64,000 nt of DNA from Mantis religiosa (GCA_030765055.1 CM060955.1:100992073-101056072), one strand, 5' to 3'; positions 44,741-57,646 are shown, numbered from the stretch's first letter. Notes: generated from the letters alone by a model not told the origin. A program made the numbers and translations.

Positions 44741-45745
44741 AATATAATGCATCTTCTTATATAAAAATGTTGAAAATGTTATTAAAAATGAAATGTCACT
44801 TTATATCCAAATAAAGAACAAATCCTTCATTTTTATGGTGAGATTTTACGTCAGAATTTAGAAGATATAATACTGCACTGAATATAATTAACAGTACAAA
44901 GATTAAGAAACAGTTTATTTCTTTAACTCTTTGACCTCAAGCAGTGGGCAACTAGCTTCAAACAGCTCATTTATTGGTCTCCATTAAATTTATAGGCCAA
45001 ATTAACTGGTTTGGTCTATTCTACATGCATCCAAATAAACTGTGAGAAAAACATCTCTTAGTTCGCTATTGTAGCAACAGGCAGTGTGTTCAACAAAGAA
45101 CGATATATTGCAGAGGTCATAAGAATGTCATACACAGGGAGAGATGGCATGAGTTTTTTTGTGAACATGGTACAGATATTTTTTGTTCCATTTAAATCCT
45201 GCCTTTGACTGCAGTGGTCATATCCACGGCCGTTCTGGTGTTAACTTTGGGTTGTATCATTAGGTCACGTAGACATTCACACTCTCATTCATACTTCCAG
45301 AATCTGGGGAAGAGTCATTTCTAAAACGTGTGAAAAAAGTTTGTAAATGAATCTATTCATTAAAAAATATTAACAGTATATGTAATAATTCTCAATAAAA
45401 GAAAAACATAGGGTCTTTAATAGAATGCATAAGTGGAAAATCAATTATAATGAATATTATATCACGATTTTAACAATATAAACATCGGCATTTACGTCTT
45501 GAGAAATTTCCACCATTTAACTGGGATTTAAATTATAGGTGAGACAATAAGTAAATGCCTTAAGAGAAAGAGGTATGACAATATATCCCACCCCTTTTAC
45601 ATTTAACAAATCTGCTGTTTTTTTGGCCTATAACGCCAATAATTAATCGAACAGAAACCCATTAAACAAACTAAAGCAGCACATTACACCAACATATAGC
45701 TTTAACCCAGAAGTAGAATAAAAATTATACGAAGTACAAAGTTTA
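44741..45745. other. Mostly unrecognised; may hold further N-terminal remnants of the neighbouring pseudogene
   Basis: Weak minus-strand coding resemblance cannot be excluded near 45,180-45,320, but I see no firm motif. The rest is AT-rich. Confidence 0.35.
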
Positions 45746-45750
45746 CCCTG

Positions 45751-45994
45751 CCCGCCTCGGTAGCGTAGATGGTAGCGTGTCTGCCTCAAGTTCAAGAGGT
45801 CCCAAGTTCGAATCTCGGTTAGGGCGAGTTACCTGGATAGGAGGTTTCCCGGGGTTTTCCCTTATCCTGAAAGACGAATGTCGGGTAGCTCCAAGCTCCA
45901 TGGACCCCGGACTCATTTGAGCAGCATTTCACCCATTTCATTCATCGTCCGATATGACTTAAAGCTGGAGGACGTAAATTACAGCAAAAACAAT
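45751..45994 (+). repeat. SINE-A, full-length
   Basis: The head CCCGCCTCGGTAGCGTAGAT, B box AAGTTCGAATCTCGG, body and a short ACAGCAAAAA tail are present. It is flanked by CCCTG (45,746-45,750 and 45,995-45,999). It is close to the inferred family consensus. Confidence 0.87.
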
Positions 45995-45999
45995 CCCTG

Positions 46000-47014
46000 A
46001 TATATATGATAAAATTATTGCATGATAAATTAACGGATAAAACGTTTCTTTTGTGGTCCGTATACTATGGTGATTTTTTGCTGTTTTATTCACTCTAGTA
46101 CATCCAATACCAACATAGAAATAATAAGTAACTCGAAGATAATATCCATACTCTTGCCGATTAAACTAATTCAATTTCAATTTGAATTTGAATTATTTGT
46201 GTTATTCTAATTAAGTATTAAGTTAGTTTTTCTTCTTATTCACCTCCTAAACTCTTTCACCCTTTACTTTTTACCTGGTATGAGTCAAAATATTCTCCGT
46301 CTCCTCTTAAATATTTTAAGTTTTATGGACACCTTAGAAAAAAGCAGCTTAGTTACCGCCTGTCGATATTTTACATCTAAGTTAAAGGGAAACAAAGGAA
46401 GCGAGTAAAGCAATTGTGGGAGAGACACTGGAAAATAAGAGGCAAAAAGGCAAGGTTGGAAATGGGAAAGAAAATAGTAAAATGAGAATGAGGGTAAAAG
46501 AAAAGAAAGAGGAAATAACAGAACATTAGACACAAGAGTTGTATAACATGCTAGCACAAACAGAATTTGAAAAATGTTCATAATTATAAGAATAAACCTA
46601 CAGTTATGAATGCTGGACTGGTATTTTAATCTCCTCTAGCAATGAAATAGACGCACATCGGAATTTTCACAGCTCTTTTATTCACTACCCTGAGGAAACA
46701 AAGTATAACAAAATTAATAACAGACGAGAACGTTTTTGACTTAAATTTTTTAGATTTATTGAATACATACTTCATAAAATCAACAACTATTATATATGAT
46801 ACTTCAGTATTTTATTCACTGAATAAATCAGCAATTATTAATATCAATTATCGACTTTTAATACAGGATAACTTTTTTCTCTATATTATTTTGCGATTTG
46901 TGGATTAACACAGATGACCATAATATGTTCGGAGGAAATAATTGGATAAAACGAATGTCAAGGCAGTAAAATTAAAACGACGAACTCAAACGATAAACAT
47001 TTTCTAATCAATTT
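46000..47014. other. Unrecognised AT-rich sequence
   Basis: Open frames such as 46,285-46,581 (minus) have low-complexity content and no motif. Confidence 0.45.
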
Positions 47015-47027
47015 CCCCCCCCCCCCC
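47015..47027 (+). repeat. C13 homopolymer
   Basis: Thirteen consecutive C residues precede a roughly 130-bp GC-balanced segment that leads into the minisatellite at 47,165. Confidence 0.9.
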
Positions 47028-47164
47028 GCATGAGTCTACTGTGTTAGGTACGGGATAGGTGATCCTGAGATCCCGATCCAAATCTCTCGATTGGGTGCCT
47101 CTGAGTGGTGACTGTGCTAATACCAAACGCCCAAACAAGGTCCACATCCGTGTTTGATCCTAAT

Positions 47165-48235
47165 ATAAATAAAGTAAATTAAATTAAAGTGAAGTTAAGT
47201 TAAAGTCAAAGCGAAGCTAAAGCAAAGTCAGAGCGAGGTCAGACCGAAATCAGAGCGGAGCCAGAACGGGACCGGGATGTTGGCCGGAGTCTAGCCAGAG
47301 CCAAGCCCGAGTTAAGTTACAGAATGAAGTTAGTGTGAGGCCAGAGCGAACTCGGAGCGGGACAGGAGGGGGGCCGAAACCTAGCCAGAGCCAAGCCAGA
47401 GCAAAGCCAGAGCCAAGTTAGAGTGAATTCAGAGTCAAGTTAAAGTGAGGTTAGAGTGAAGCCGGAACGAAGCCAGAACGGAGCCAGAGCTAAGCAAGAG
47501 CGGGACCGGATGGTGGCTGGAGCCTAGCTAGAGTTAAGTTACAGAATGAAGTTAGTGTGGGGCCAGAGCGATGTCAGAGTGGGGCAGGAGGAGGGCCGGA
47601 ACCTAGCCAGAGCCAAGACAGAGCAAAGCCAGAGCAAAGTTAGAGTGAATTCAGAGTCAAGTTAGAGTGAGGTTAGAGTGAAGCTGGAGCAAAGCCAGAA
47701 TGGGGCCAGAGCCAAGCCAGAGAGAGAGAGACCGGGGTGGTGGCCGGAGCCTAGCCAGAGCGAAATCAGAGCCAAGCCAGAGTTAAGTTACAGAATGAAG
47801 TTAGTGTGGGGCCAGAGCGAAGTCAGAGTGGGACAGGAGGGGGGCCGGAATCTAGCCAGAGCCAAGTTAGAGTCAAGCCAGAGTTAAGTTACAGAACAAA
47901 TTTAGTGTGAGACCAGAGCGAAGCCAGAGCAGGACCGGAGCGGGCCCGTAACCTAGCCAGACCCAAGCAGGAGCGAACTAGAGTGAAGCCAGAGCGAAGC
48001 CAGAGTTAAGTTAGAGTGAAAAGTTAGAGTGAGGTTAGAACGAAGCTAGAGCGAAGCCAGAGTCAAGCCAGTATCAAGTTAGAGGAAATCTGGAGTGAAG
48101 TTAGAGCAAGGTTAGCGTGAAACCGGAGAAAAGCCAGAGCAGAGCCAGAGCAAAGCCAAAGCAAAGCCAATGCAAAGTAAAACTTAAGTTAAGGTAAAGT
48201 CAAAGGAAAGTTATAGCAAAGTTGAGCGCCCTTAA
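47165..48235. repeat. Minisatellite with 11-bp unit and higher-order structure
   Basis: About 1.07 kb of degenerate 11-bp units of the type AAGCCAGAGCC / GAAGTTAGAGT, purine-rich on the plus strand. A marker segment, GTTAAGTTACAGAATGAAG, recurs at 47,311, 47,533 and 47,782, with a variant at 47,883. Spacings of 222, 249 and 101 bp indicate higher-order duplication of blocks of units. The edges are AT-rich (AAAGTAAATTAAATTAAAG) and the centre GC-rich. An 11-bp unit shifts frame each time, so coding is unlikely. Confidence 0.85.
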
Positions 48236-48240
48236 ATATA

Positions 48241-49490
48241 AATAAAAATATAAATATAAATGATGAATTTCAAAACTCTTTAATTCTCTACCACTAACTT
48301 TCGCCAACAAGTCTAGAAGAACAACTGAAATGTGAGAAGGAAGAAGAGAAATTATAGCTAAGGAAAATGTGGTAGATAAGAAACAACCTCATTCGCCGAC
48401 CGAGCAGATAAAACCTCGAAAAATATGGACGTTGACGAGCCTCCCGAATATGAAGCTCAAACTTAATCCTGGGATCGTCTAACTCAGCAGCTCAAATATT
48501 CACCGATTCATATAAATATAAGTTTGTCTCACCTTACTTTAGATTTTTTAGTAATAATTCTTAAATTTATATATTAAAGTTCTTTTCCTCCAAACCAATA
48601 TAATCGAGAAAAATGATAATCAGAATTATAAATATTATGAAGATTAAGATTAGACACTCCTCTAAATTTGGAGGCAACAAATGCACAAAGAACGACTTCA
48701 AACTGCTTAGTGGAGAGAATCTCAAAAGAACGAAAGGGTAACATAGCCTATAAATGCCTGCTTACTATTATAACATGGGTAATGCACTTTTAAAAATGGA
48801 AAGAGGAAAAAAGCAAAACAAAAAGAGTAATCTCATATGATATGCATTGGTATTGACTCTATTTAAAAGCTAGAATTGGATGGTATTGTTATTCCCGTTA
48901 AACCCCAGTCCCGAGATCCCCTTAAGGCATTTATTTCTAAGGCACATTACATCAGAAACTTCATCCAGAAGTTTACATAGATGCTTCAAGCACAATACAG
49001 AGACATGTTATCAGATTGAACAGCCAGGAAAGAAAATAAGAAGAAAACGGAGGTCTAAACAATGGATACTGCTCCATAAAACGTACTTCATAGCCCCGAA
49101 GATTTACTGTCACCTCTTAAAGTTTTCCTTATTATTGTTTATTTGTGTAGCATACACTGTGCAGGAAGTTTATGGCACTATAAAGTCAAAGTCTTGGACG
49201 CTTTCTTTCATCATCCGTATAGCTTTCATATTTCATAGCATTCCACTGTATACCTACCTTCATATTTTATGTCCACAACTTGCTGTATCTATATAAACTT
49301 TCGATGCTGGGTTTAGTAAAATAGAACGATGCTTACAAATACTAGAAGAAGCTATTGCATAACAATTTTCAAAGCTGGCATATGCATACGATTTATTTTT
49401 TCTGGAAGCACTGAGTAATTGACAGCGTTTTTCATATGAGCTTAGAATGCAGAAAACTAATGTATTCATAATTTATTCCTAAAGTAACGC
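48241..49490. other. Unrecognised sequence
   Basis: Starts with ATAAATATAAATA-type low complexity. The open frame at 48,880-49,296 (138 codons) has a hydrophobic C-terminal part but no recognised family or conserved motif. Confidence 0.4.
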
Positions 49491-49491
49491 T

Positions 49492-49983
49492 GCGAGATAG
49501 CTTCGCGGTAAATTATGAGTTTCTTATATAGGAGGTGTCTCGTTGGATTCCATTTGGGTCGGGCATTCTCACCTTCGGAATTTTCGCAATTTTTCCAGAT
49601 CGTTAAGCGGATACTGGAGAGTTTTTTCTTTAATGTTTCAGGATCCTTCTATCAGGCATGTGGATGGAATGGTACGGCATGTAGTGATGGAATTTGTTTG
49701 AATAGCTGACGTCTAGTGTACGAAGTACCCATTTGAATGGGGAGACAATTCAGGAGATCCCTCCGGTGTCAGGATGGTTAAGCGTTCCGCACGTACTAGT
49801 CAGCTACCTTAGATCTGATCGCCCTATTAGTTCTTCACTTCACCCCTTCCTCCCAAGGTTAGGTAAAGTAGACGGCCTATGGGTTTCCGTACAAACTTGT
49901 AGAATCAACAACACTATCCTCCTGGAGTATTTGTATAGTTAGTGTATTGGGAGACCCCGTGTTAAAAAAGAAAAAAAAAAAAA
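49492..49983 (+). repeat. SINE-like retroposon (SINE-D) with A-rich tail
   Basis: A tRNA-like head (GATAGCTTCGCGGTAAATTA, B-box-like TCGTTGGATTCC at about 49,530-49,541) starts the unit, which ends in an A-rich tail with AAAAAAGAAAAAAAAAAAAA at about 49,965-49,983. The roughly 490-bp body between has no coding motif. The target duplication is unclear. Confidence 0.45.
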
Positions 49984-50157
49984 GGAAAGGAAAAGATGAA
50001 ACCATTTTTCACACCTGAACTATTCTGCCCCATTCCTAGATAAGCACAAATAGGGAAATGTATTTGACACTCATATAAGGTTCTGCATATTTCTTTTTTT
50101 ATTTTCGCTTTTGTTAATCGAGGTAAATATTTACAAAATAGTTTAAATACACATATA

Positions 50158-50996
50158 GGGCCGTATTCATAGTTGTCACTTTGGTCTAGACTACATTCCG
50201 ACTAATTTGATTAGGACCAAAGGCGATCTGACTTTTTGGAATTCATAGATGATGGAAAGCCTCAGACCCAGTAAAGCCTGGATCAGCACGGAGTAAATAT
50301 TACACGACGTATAAAGGTACTTCTGCGCATGCGCTGGTCCCATAGAGTGTTAAACAAACCTCAGTGTACCTACAAGTTTATAATCTCTGTGGTAGTTCCA
50401 CAACTGTTTCTTAATCTTTCTTACGGGTGCTGCTGCTATTTGAGGTGCGGTAACGAAGTTTGGTGTGCTGAGTGTGCTGTGAATATGGATAATATGAAGG
50501 AGCGTGCTATCAATTGGTGCCTAACTAATATCGTGCAGGTCAGCAGTGTTGTCTTGATTAACCGAAATGCTGTTAGGATTTGAGTATCAATTGAGATACT
50601 CAGGCCTCGGTTATCATCTCTGACGTACAGGTTAGGACGAATCATTTCTACCAGCTTTCTGGCGTTCGCTTTATTAGAAAATTATCTGCTTTTGAAGTTT
50701 AGGTCTTTGTACATTGCAATAATTTCTATTCATGGTAGAAAACTTTTTCTCCGGCGTCTTATTCCACAAATTCTGCGCACTATAGCTACATACATCACTT
50801 TATTGTCGTCCATGTTACAGAGATAGTCCGCCTTTAATCTACAACTCGGAGGTGGACCAAAATTTGAGCCGGACCAACGTGTTTGGTCTCCGAAATATCG
50901 CTAATCCTGGTTTATAATTAAGAAAATCGATGGTCCACCGTTAGTCCACCGGAAGTAGCAAGTTGGTTCGGTTACGTAAGGCTATGAATACGGCTC
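50158..50996. mobile_element. Candidate non-coding DNA transposon with GGGCCGTATTCATAG termini
   Basis: GGGCCGTATTCATAG (50,158-50,172) and its near-perfect inverted copy CTATGAATACGGCTC (50,982-50,996) bound 839 bp without a recognised protein. Such termini recall PIF/Harbinger-type elements, from general familiarity. No clear 3-bp duplication was seen, so the assignment is tentative. Confidence 0.45.
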
Positions 50997-52708
50997 ACAG
51001 ATATAAAGAAGGTATACGAATCTGAAGTGATAATAAAATGTTTGAAAAACAGTCACTATACGCTGAACGTTGAAGCTAAATTATCTCTGAAGAAACATGT
51101 CAAAACTTAGCACTTTGTGGAAGATATTGTGGAACAAAGGAATAACGGCACGTATATCGGGTGTGGTTGTTAACAAAACAATTGTTGGAGATACATCATG
51201 CGTTTAACGAATTCCCGTAACATATACATCCCATTTCGTTTACCAAGTATAGAAAATAACACAAAAATTGTCACATTTGTGAGGGGGACTTCACAAATTT
51301 AAGAACAGAATTCAAGGTATACGTTTGTAAGTCTTGAAAATACCATAAACACGAAGCATTTTGATAAAAATTTTAAGAGTGGTTTTTGAGAAAAAGATAA
51401 CGATAAGCTTTCATCGGAGTTTTCTATTTTGGGGTGAGGCACTTTTCTTGGAAATCCTTGTGTTGTAGCTTGGAAGATGCTCAACTAAAATATTAGCCTT
51501 GGTGTGAATCGATTGAACGCACCTACATACACACACGACTTACCGAGATCTTTTTAGAAATATATATTTTATTCTTTTATATTCAGATTTCTTAAAAATA
51601 TATTCTTGACGCAGTATTGCTATCGAGGTTTTGATTGGTCTACATTATATCTTCTATCTGCTACAGTTAAGTACTAAAGAGAATACAAATTTTATGTATT
51701 ACATCACAACGTCATATAATATCCTTTAGATATTATATTACTACAGACTCAATCCATGTATTCTGTCTCCGTCTGTAAAGTTAAATTCCGCTTCCTATCT
51801 GTTGGTTAATACGAGTACCCTTGAATAGCAAAATACAGTAGTTGCTTAATAAATTCAGGTGCACTTTAAAATTTATGTGCTCGTCCATATCACCAATGGA
51901 GATGCTACAATTAAATATTTTAATTTTCAACACATTTATTGTTGAATTTTCTTATTAAATTGCCAATAATTTACATTAGTTGCCTCAAGAAGTTGTTTTA
52001 AAATAGATATGTCGGCAAATGTTAAATTAAATTTCTCTAAAATGTGTGCACTTTATCGTTTAATAATCTCAAGGGATAATTGTAACATGCTTCAAATAAC
52101 TTTGAAATAATATTGTGATGACATGAACAGATTCTGTACGGAGCGCAGATTAATAAATAAATGCTCCATGTGGCATAGAATAATTGTACATATTTTTCAA
52201 CACTACTCTCGTTTTACATGTTACGACAAGAGAAAATGCATTGCGAGACCTTCAATAAACCAATTATCGCCGCAGATTGCTTCTCTTCCTTACGCACAAA
52301 CACTTTGTGGTACCGAGCAGGACCCCATCATCGATGCGTTGTCACAATATACGGAATACACAGATACTGTCGCATCGAACATTGCATGAGTAGACCACAT
52401 GATACGACTACATCCTTCAAAGGCTGAAGCAGAGTTTGTACTCGACTTCCAACCAGTACGAATCGATTAATATAACTTTAGGCAATTAGAGACATCACTA
52501 TATGTTTCCCACATTGAAGTAAAGCATGTTATATTGCTGCTATTGTTGTACTGCTGTGAGTACCTTAGTTGCGATGCGACTTCTAATTATAAAATGCACA
52601 ATCGAACGCCTACGCGCTAGGCAACTTCTTCGGCACGTTAGTCATGCGCTTTTGCATAGGTACTGGGCGGGTTGAGTTTTGTTTCACAGTCGGAAACCTG
52701 TTGTCCTA
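50997..52708. other. Unrecognised AT-rich sequence
   Basis: No gene or element was recognised. Confidence 0.45.
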
Positions 52709-53690
52709 CAGTCTGATTTTTAAAAGAAGATACGTGAAGGCCATCTGTTTCTCCACGTGGTTGCTGCAATTTTGCCAGCAGATCCCCTTTTTTATCCTCT
52801 CAACATTCGAAACATAAACAAGGGTTGAGTTATCTAACTTCAACAAAAACATGCACAGTTAATCTGTATTAGCCTACTTTAAAAACAAATAAGTTGTTCA
52901 CACAGTCACTCCGTTTTAGTGTCTTCATGTGAGTTATTTTAAATAATTTTTGCACTATGTAACTAATATTCCATACTTAACGTTATTGTTGCTATGCATC
53001 GTAAGTTGGCATTCTCGCAGAATGCAGCAAATATTTCTCCATAGAAACGCATATAGGCGATGCTCGTTCTAGAATCGTTTTTACAAATCTTTTTTCGTTC
53101 CGTATTAAGGGTTATCCTATTAGTATTGCAATATACTATTGCTAACGACTTTGCTAATTGCCATGTTCATATCAACGTCGTCGGTATGCCGGAATTTTGA
53201 CCCGCGGGAATTCTTTTACATGCAAGCATATCTACTGACATGGGGCGGTTGCTTTTGTATAAAATGAATAAGCTGTTCATTGATAAGAAGCAAACTCTCG
53301 TCTTCCTGTTGGAAGAATTCTGTAAGAGAACAGAGAAATTCCCTAGCTTGGCTGTGCAATATAACACCCCAACTACAAGCTGATCTTTGCCTTGGGCCAT
53401 GTTTCCTCGGTCCACCTCTAATTCTACCGCAACTACGTCTTGTTTCCATAAAAACGTATCTACACCTGTGTTTTAACACAGTAGGCTAACAATACACCGC
53501 GCAATTGAATACTTAAGCAACCTCTGTTTCCCGCATAAACTAGCGATAACTGAGCTGAGGAGTATGTGATTCATCAGTGTATCCAATCTGGCAAACTTTG
53601 TTTACGTTACAATAGCAACGACCTTCCCTTCTTACCGTTCGCGTCCCTTGCCTGATGACCTTCACCTATCTTATTTTAAAAATCAGACTG
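52709..53690. mobile_element. Candidate DNA transposon with ~36-bp terminal inverted repeats
   Basis: CAGTCTGATTTTTAAAA at 52,709, extended by AAGATACGTGAAGGCCAT to 52,744, has an inverted counterpart at 53,655-53,690 (ATGACCTTCACCTATCTT, then TTTTAAAAATCAGACTG). The 982 bp inside have overlapping minus-strand frames at 53,167-53,479 with a basic RRSCGRIRGGPRKHGPRQRS stretch, which I cannot assign to a family. No target duplication is evident. Confidence 0.55.
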
Positions 53691-54535
53691 CATGAATGAC
53701 CTGCCATGTTGTACATCGAAATACACAGAAATTAGGATCCAATTGTTGTAATGCCTTTGTAGTGCCACAGCGTACCATTTAAACATTTACGTAAAGCTGA
53801 AATTATTAGAAATTAATTTTTATGAACGCTTATCTTCTGTTCTTGCCACTTTAATATTCTGTCCATGATGGAGTTATAGCTTAGTTTATTTATTCTTTTT
53901 AATACAAATTGGTTTAAAACTGGTGATGAAATGTAAAGAGTCTTCTTTTAATGTAATTTTAAGTTTAAATTTGAAATTTGAAAGTGTTACCTATTTTATC
54001 ACTTCTAAGGAAACATTTAATTGTTTCATAATAAGACTCAATGGGAAATATACAGTGTTGTCTGGTATTATACATAGCCTTAGTTAATTCTTGCACTATC
54101 AGTGTAAGTGAAGGAATGGGTGTTTATTTTTCCGGTTGCTTTGTGTTTGTTCCGACAGCAGATGAATTGTAAAATTTGGTTAAGTGCGATTTAAACCCTA
54201 TTTTAGCTACATGTGGCGTATTAGACGGGGGAACTGCTGACAATATTAAATTTAATTACGGTTTCGTGTATAAAGACAGCTAATTTTAAAGGAATACAAT
54301 TTAAATATATGCACAAAGAAAATGAAAATAATGGTAGAATGAGGAAACTATCGAGTAAGATAAACAGTAACAAGTAAAAAAAAATCCTGAAACAGTTCTA
54401 TTTGGGTTTTGAAGTAAGCTTTGATTTAGACAAGGGTTTAGAAAATAACATAAACAAGTTTCAGCAGATGTGAGGAACCATGGCAAGAACTTAAAAATAA
54501 AATAAAACAAGGAAGTAAGCAACATTGAGATTGTA
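53691..54535. other. Unrecognised AT-rich sequence
   Basis: Nothing recognisable. Confidence 0.45.
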
Positions 54536-54539
54536 TAAA

Positions 54540-54910
54540 ATCATGACAGGCCCAGTTCATATACGTAAGTGAGTCTTGGATATTAAAAGAAAGGGACAAC
54601 AGTAAAATACAGGCAGCAGAAATTAGATTCTTAAGAAGAGTTAAATAATGCACTAGATGATACCTAATAAGAAATGAAATAATTCGAGAAGAATTAGGTA
54701 TATACAAAATACAAGATAAAATAGGTGAGAACAGACAGAATTGGAAAGAACTTATGAATGGAATGAGCGAAGAAAGAACAGCAGTTTTCATAAGGAAATA
54801 TAATCCTCGTGGAAGAAGATATGTAGGATGCCCCAGAAGAAAGTGAGAGGTGTTGGAGTGTGAAGACAGAACAGGCAGAAATGCCTAATCCCTGAAGTGA
54901 AGAGGAATTT
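54540..54910 (+). pseudogene. LINE fragment, C-terminal part of reverse transcriptase protein
   Basis: The plus strand contains SESWILKERDNSKIQAAEIR, then FLRRVK, IRNEIIREELGIYKIQDKIG and QNWKELMNGMS, ending in NPRGRRYVGCPRRK. This is the typical post-polymerase tail of a non-LTR retrotransposon family common in insects. A few stops occur. No polymerase core is attached here. Confidence 0.65.
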
Positions 54911-56505
54911 TGGAAAGGCAATTTGAGAATTTATATATTCTTCCAGTATTTGCAAATTACAAAGAAAAGCTTGCAAACAAATTTATTAAGAAGAACCTTT
55001 CTGGCAGAATTCAATCACCGACCTTCGAAAACGAGTCGTCAAATTTTTAAAAGTAAAAGGTCTGAAAGTTTTGTGATGATAGAGTTTAAATTTCCATCAG
55101 ATATAAAATGCTGAACTTAATATTAATTTCCCTCCAGTAGTTGAATTGTGCTTACAGTCATATTGTTTGTTTTTATCAATGGTATTGGGAATACATAACA
55201 TTATGCCATGTAGATTACTTATATAGCTCACCATTTCCGAATTATTCCTTTTGGTGCTTTGAATTTCTCAATAATTTTACTTTGCCCAAATGCAAAGTCA
55301 TTATTTATAATTTCTTCTAGTAGGCATGTAACGAGAATGAACTTTCAAATCCATTGCATATTTACCAGCTCTTAATATGTTTGACTATCGCTTAGACCAC
55401 CTATATTTACAAATTAGCATTGTACCTACATGGAAATATATAATAAAAGCATTTTAAAACTTATCTCGGTTAACATAAAGTATACAGAAGAGTGAAATTT
55501 TGCAGGTATAGTTTTGTTTTGGAGATTGGGTAGTGAATGTAAACCATTACAATTTTTAAAATCAGGTATTGAAGTTTTAGGTGGAATGGAATCCACTTTT
55601 GGTCAAAGTTTCAGGACAGGGCTACTTTAAGTTACGCCTTTGGCGATATCCCTAGAAGCTGGTGTACCGAAGATATCTAATTTAATGCAGTGTATCAAAA
55701 GAAAGTGAGAGCGGCAGAAACTTGGGGCAACAGACCAGCACAAACTAAAGTAGATATCTGTACTTGGTGCGCCTGGATTACAGAGTTCCCTAGATGCGAT
55801 TTACTGACTTATCTTACGATAAACTCTGGCAGGATTACCGCTCTCGTAGTATTTTCCACTTGACGCACTTTGCGATACAGTTTGTGTGGGAGAGAGGATT
55901 ACGTCACACCTGTTGAAGCAGTAGCTGGCTCTGTCTTCATACAGCACCGGAAGCGATCGAAGCTTTATTACATAGACTGGTTCCTTCGCTCTGTTGAACA
56001 AAGGAAAAGTGCCTTCTACCTTACACGTGAGTGGAAAACAGGAACTCTTAATTGACTAGATGGACCAGACTGCTGCGCACTTCCGGTTGGGTTCTACAAA
56101 CTCTCCATGGAAATTTGCTCGGCATTTATATCGCATTTCCCTACCTACGACGCCATTACCGCTGGCTATCTTGTTCTTTCGGAAGCCATAAGGGATGTAG
56201 TCATTACCGGAAGTGAACCAATGGCACTCTGTTACTGCGAAATATCTCGTTAAGTGTTCCTGAGGAGAAAACAGATACCTTGAACTGTGTTTTCCTAAGT
56301 AAGAGAGTAGCTCGACCGAAGTTTCTCTAGTGAGATAACAACAGCGCCAATGTTATATATAAAACATGAAATATCTTTCGAAAACTCGCAGTGAAGCAGA
56401 ACACAAGCCTTTTAGTAATAAGGATTTGAAACGATTAGATCCTGTATTAACATTTGTGATTATGAATTAAATTATAAAGTTATTAAACCTATGAAGGGTT
56501 ATGGA
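54911..56505. other. Unrecognised sequence
   Basis: No gene or repeat was recognised. Confidence 0.4.
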
Positions 56506-57300
56506 ATAGGCGATAATAAGTTCAATACTATATACTATGCAGATGATGTATTGATGGCTAATACAGAAGTTTATTTACATTTACTGTTACATAGATTCTA
56601 TTCTTGATTGTAAAAATGTGAAAATTTCAAATTCCAAAACTAAAGAAATAACAATAAGTAAATACGTGTAAGATGTAAGTTAAGAATAGATAGAAAAACA
56701 ATACAACAAAATAATTCGTACTTGGGAATTGAATTAAATAGTTGGAGAGACCTAATCAATAAAGTGACATTTCAAGCTAATAAAGCAGCAAGAATAGCAG
56801 GTACTATGGAAAAATAAATATTTATGTAAGGACACCAAGACAAAAATCTATATGACAGTGAAATGAAATGAACAGCTTGTAAATCACTTGAGGGCAAAGG
56901 CCTCCTGCTGCACAGGGAGTAGAAATTGGGAAGCTCATGCAATTTCTAAGACCGTTGTGCAGTTGCTGTGCTCCATACGATTAATATATACCTATAATTC
57001 TGAGACACAAGCAAAAATTACTAAAATAAGATAAATACTGGAGTAAAATTAAAAAGATATCCTAAGAGGGATAGTAGAAATACTGGAAGGGATAAAATAA
57101 GAAATTAAGAATCAATAAAATATTCAAGATATCGGCAATTGGGTAGATAGAAGAAGAACTGAATGGAACAGTCGTGTAACACGAATGGCATATGACAGAA
57201 TAGTTCGGATCGTCAGAGACAATTTACGGATGGATAGGAAAAATCCCCTGGGAGACCGAGTAAAAGAGAAATACCTTGAAATTCTGGATTAAACATATCG
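56506..57300 (+). pseudogene. LINE fragment with YADD motif and C-terminal tail, decayed
   Basis: NKFNTIYYADDVLMANTE (56,518-56,571) holds the catalytic YADD of a reverse transcriptase. It is followed in shifting frames by NSKTKEITIS- and YLGIELNSWRDLINK-like pieces. After unrelated sequence at about 56,850-57,080, a C-terminal tail appears (NIQDIGNWVDRRRTEWNSRV, then VRIVRDN, about 57,115-57,290). It is the same broad family as 54,540-54,910. Many stops are present, so it is an old copy. Confidence 0.65.
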
Positions 57301-57646
57301 TAGCCTATAAGAAGAAAGAGTAAGAACATTATATACAAGAACTGGAATATATATGCTGGACTTTTAATTTATAATGTTTCCATGCATTCGGGAAAAATGG
57401 AATATCGAAATGAACTTAAAAGAATGACAAAGTTTAAACAATTTAAACCATTAAGCGCATTTCCTGGAAATGTTTTATGAAAAAAGAATAGAGTATATTA
57501 AGGGTATGCCGTAAAGTTTTAGTTAATTATCATCCGGTAGTTTTATGCTAGAGTGTCATCATTGATCCCTCAGGACATAATGCTGGTAGTTTCAGTGATT
57601 TGAGTCCCTTTTTTACAGTGAGTGCCAGAAGTGACTGAAGTGTAAG

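Noticed and set aside
48880..49296. 138-codon open frame as a membrane protein gene
   Set aside because: The hydrophobic composition follows AT-rich sequence. No motif, splice context or recognisable family supports it.
54301..54976. Minus-strand hydrophobic frames
   Set aside because: They are the complement of the plus-strand LINE C-terminal fragment and its AT-rich flank.
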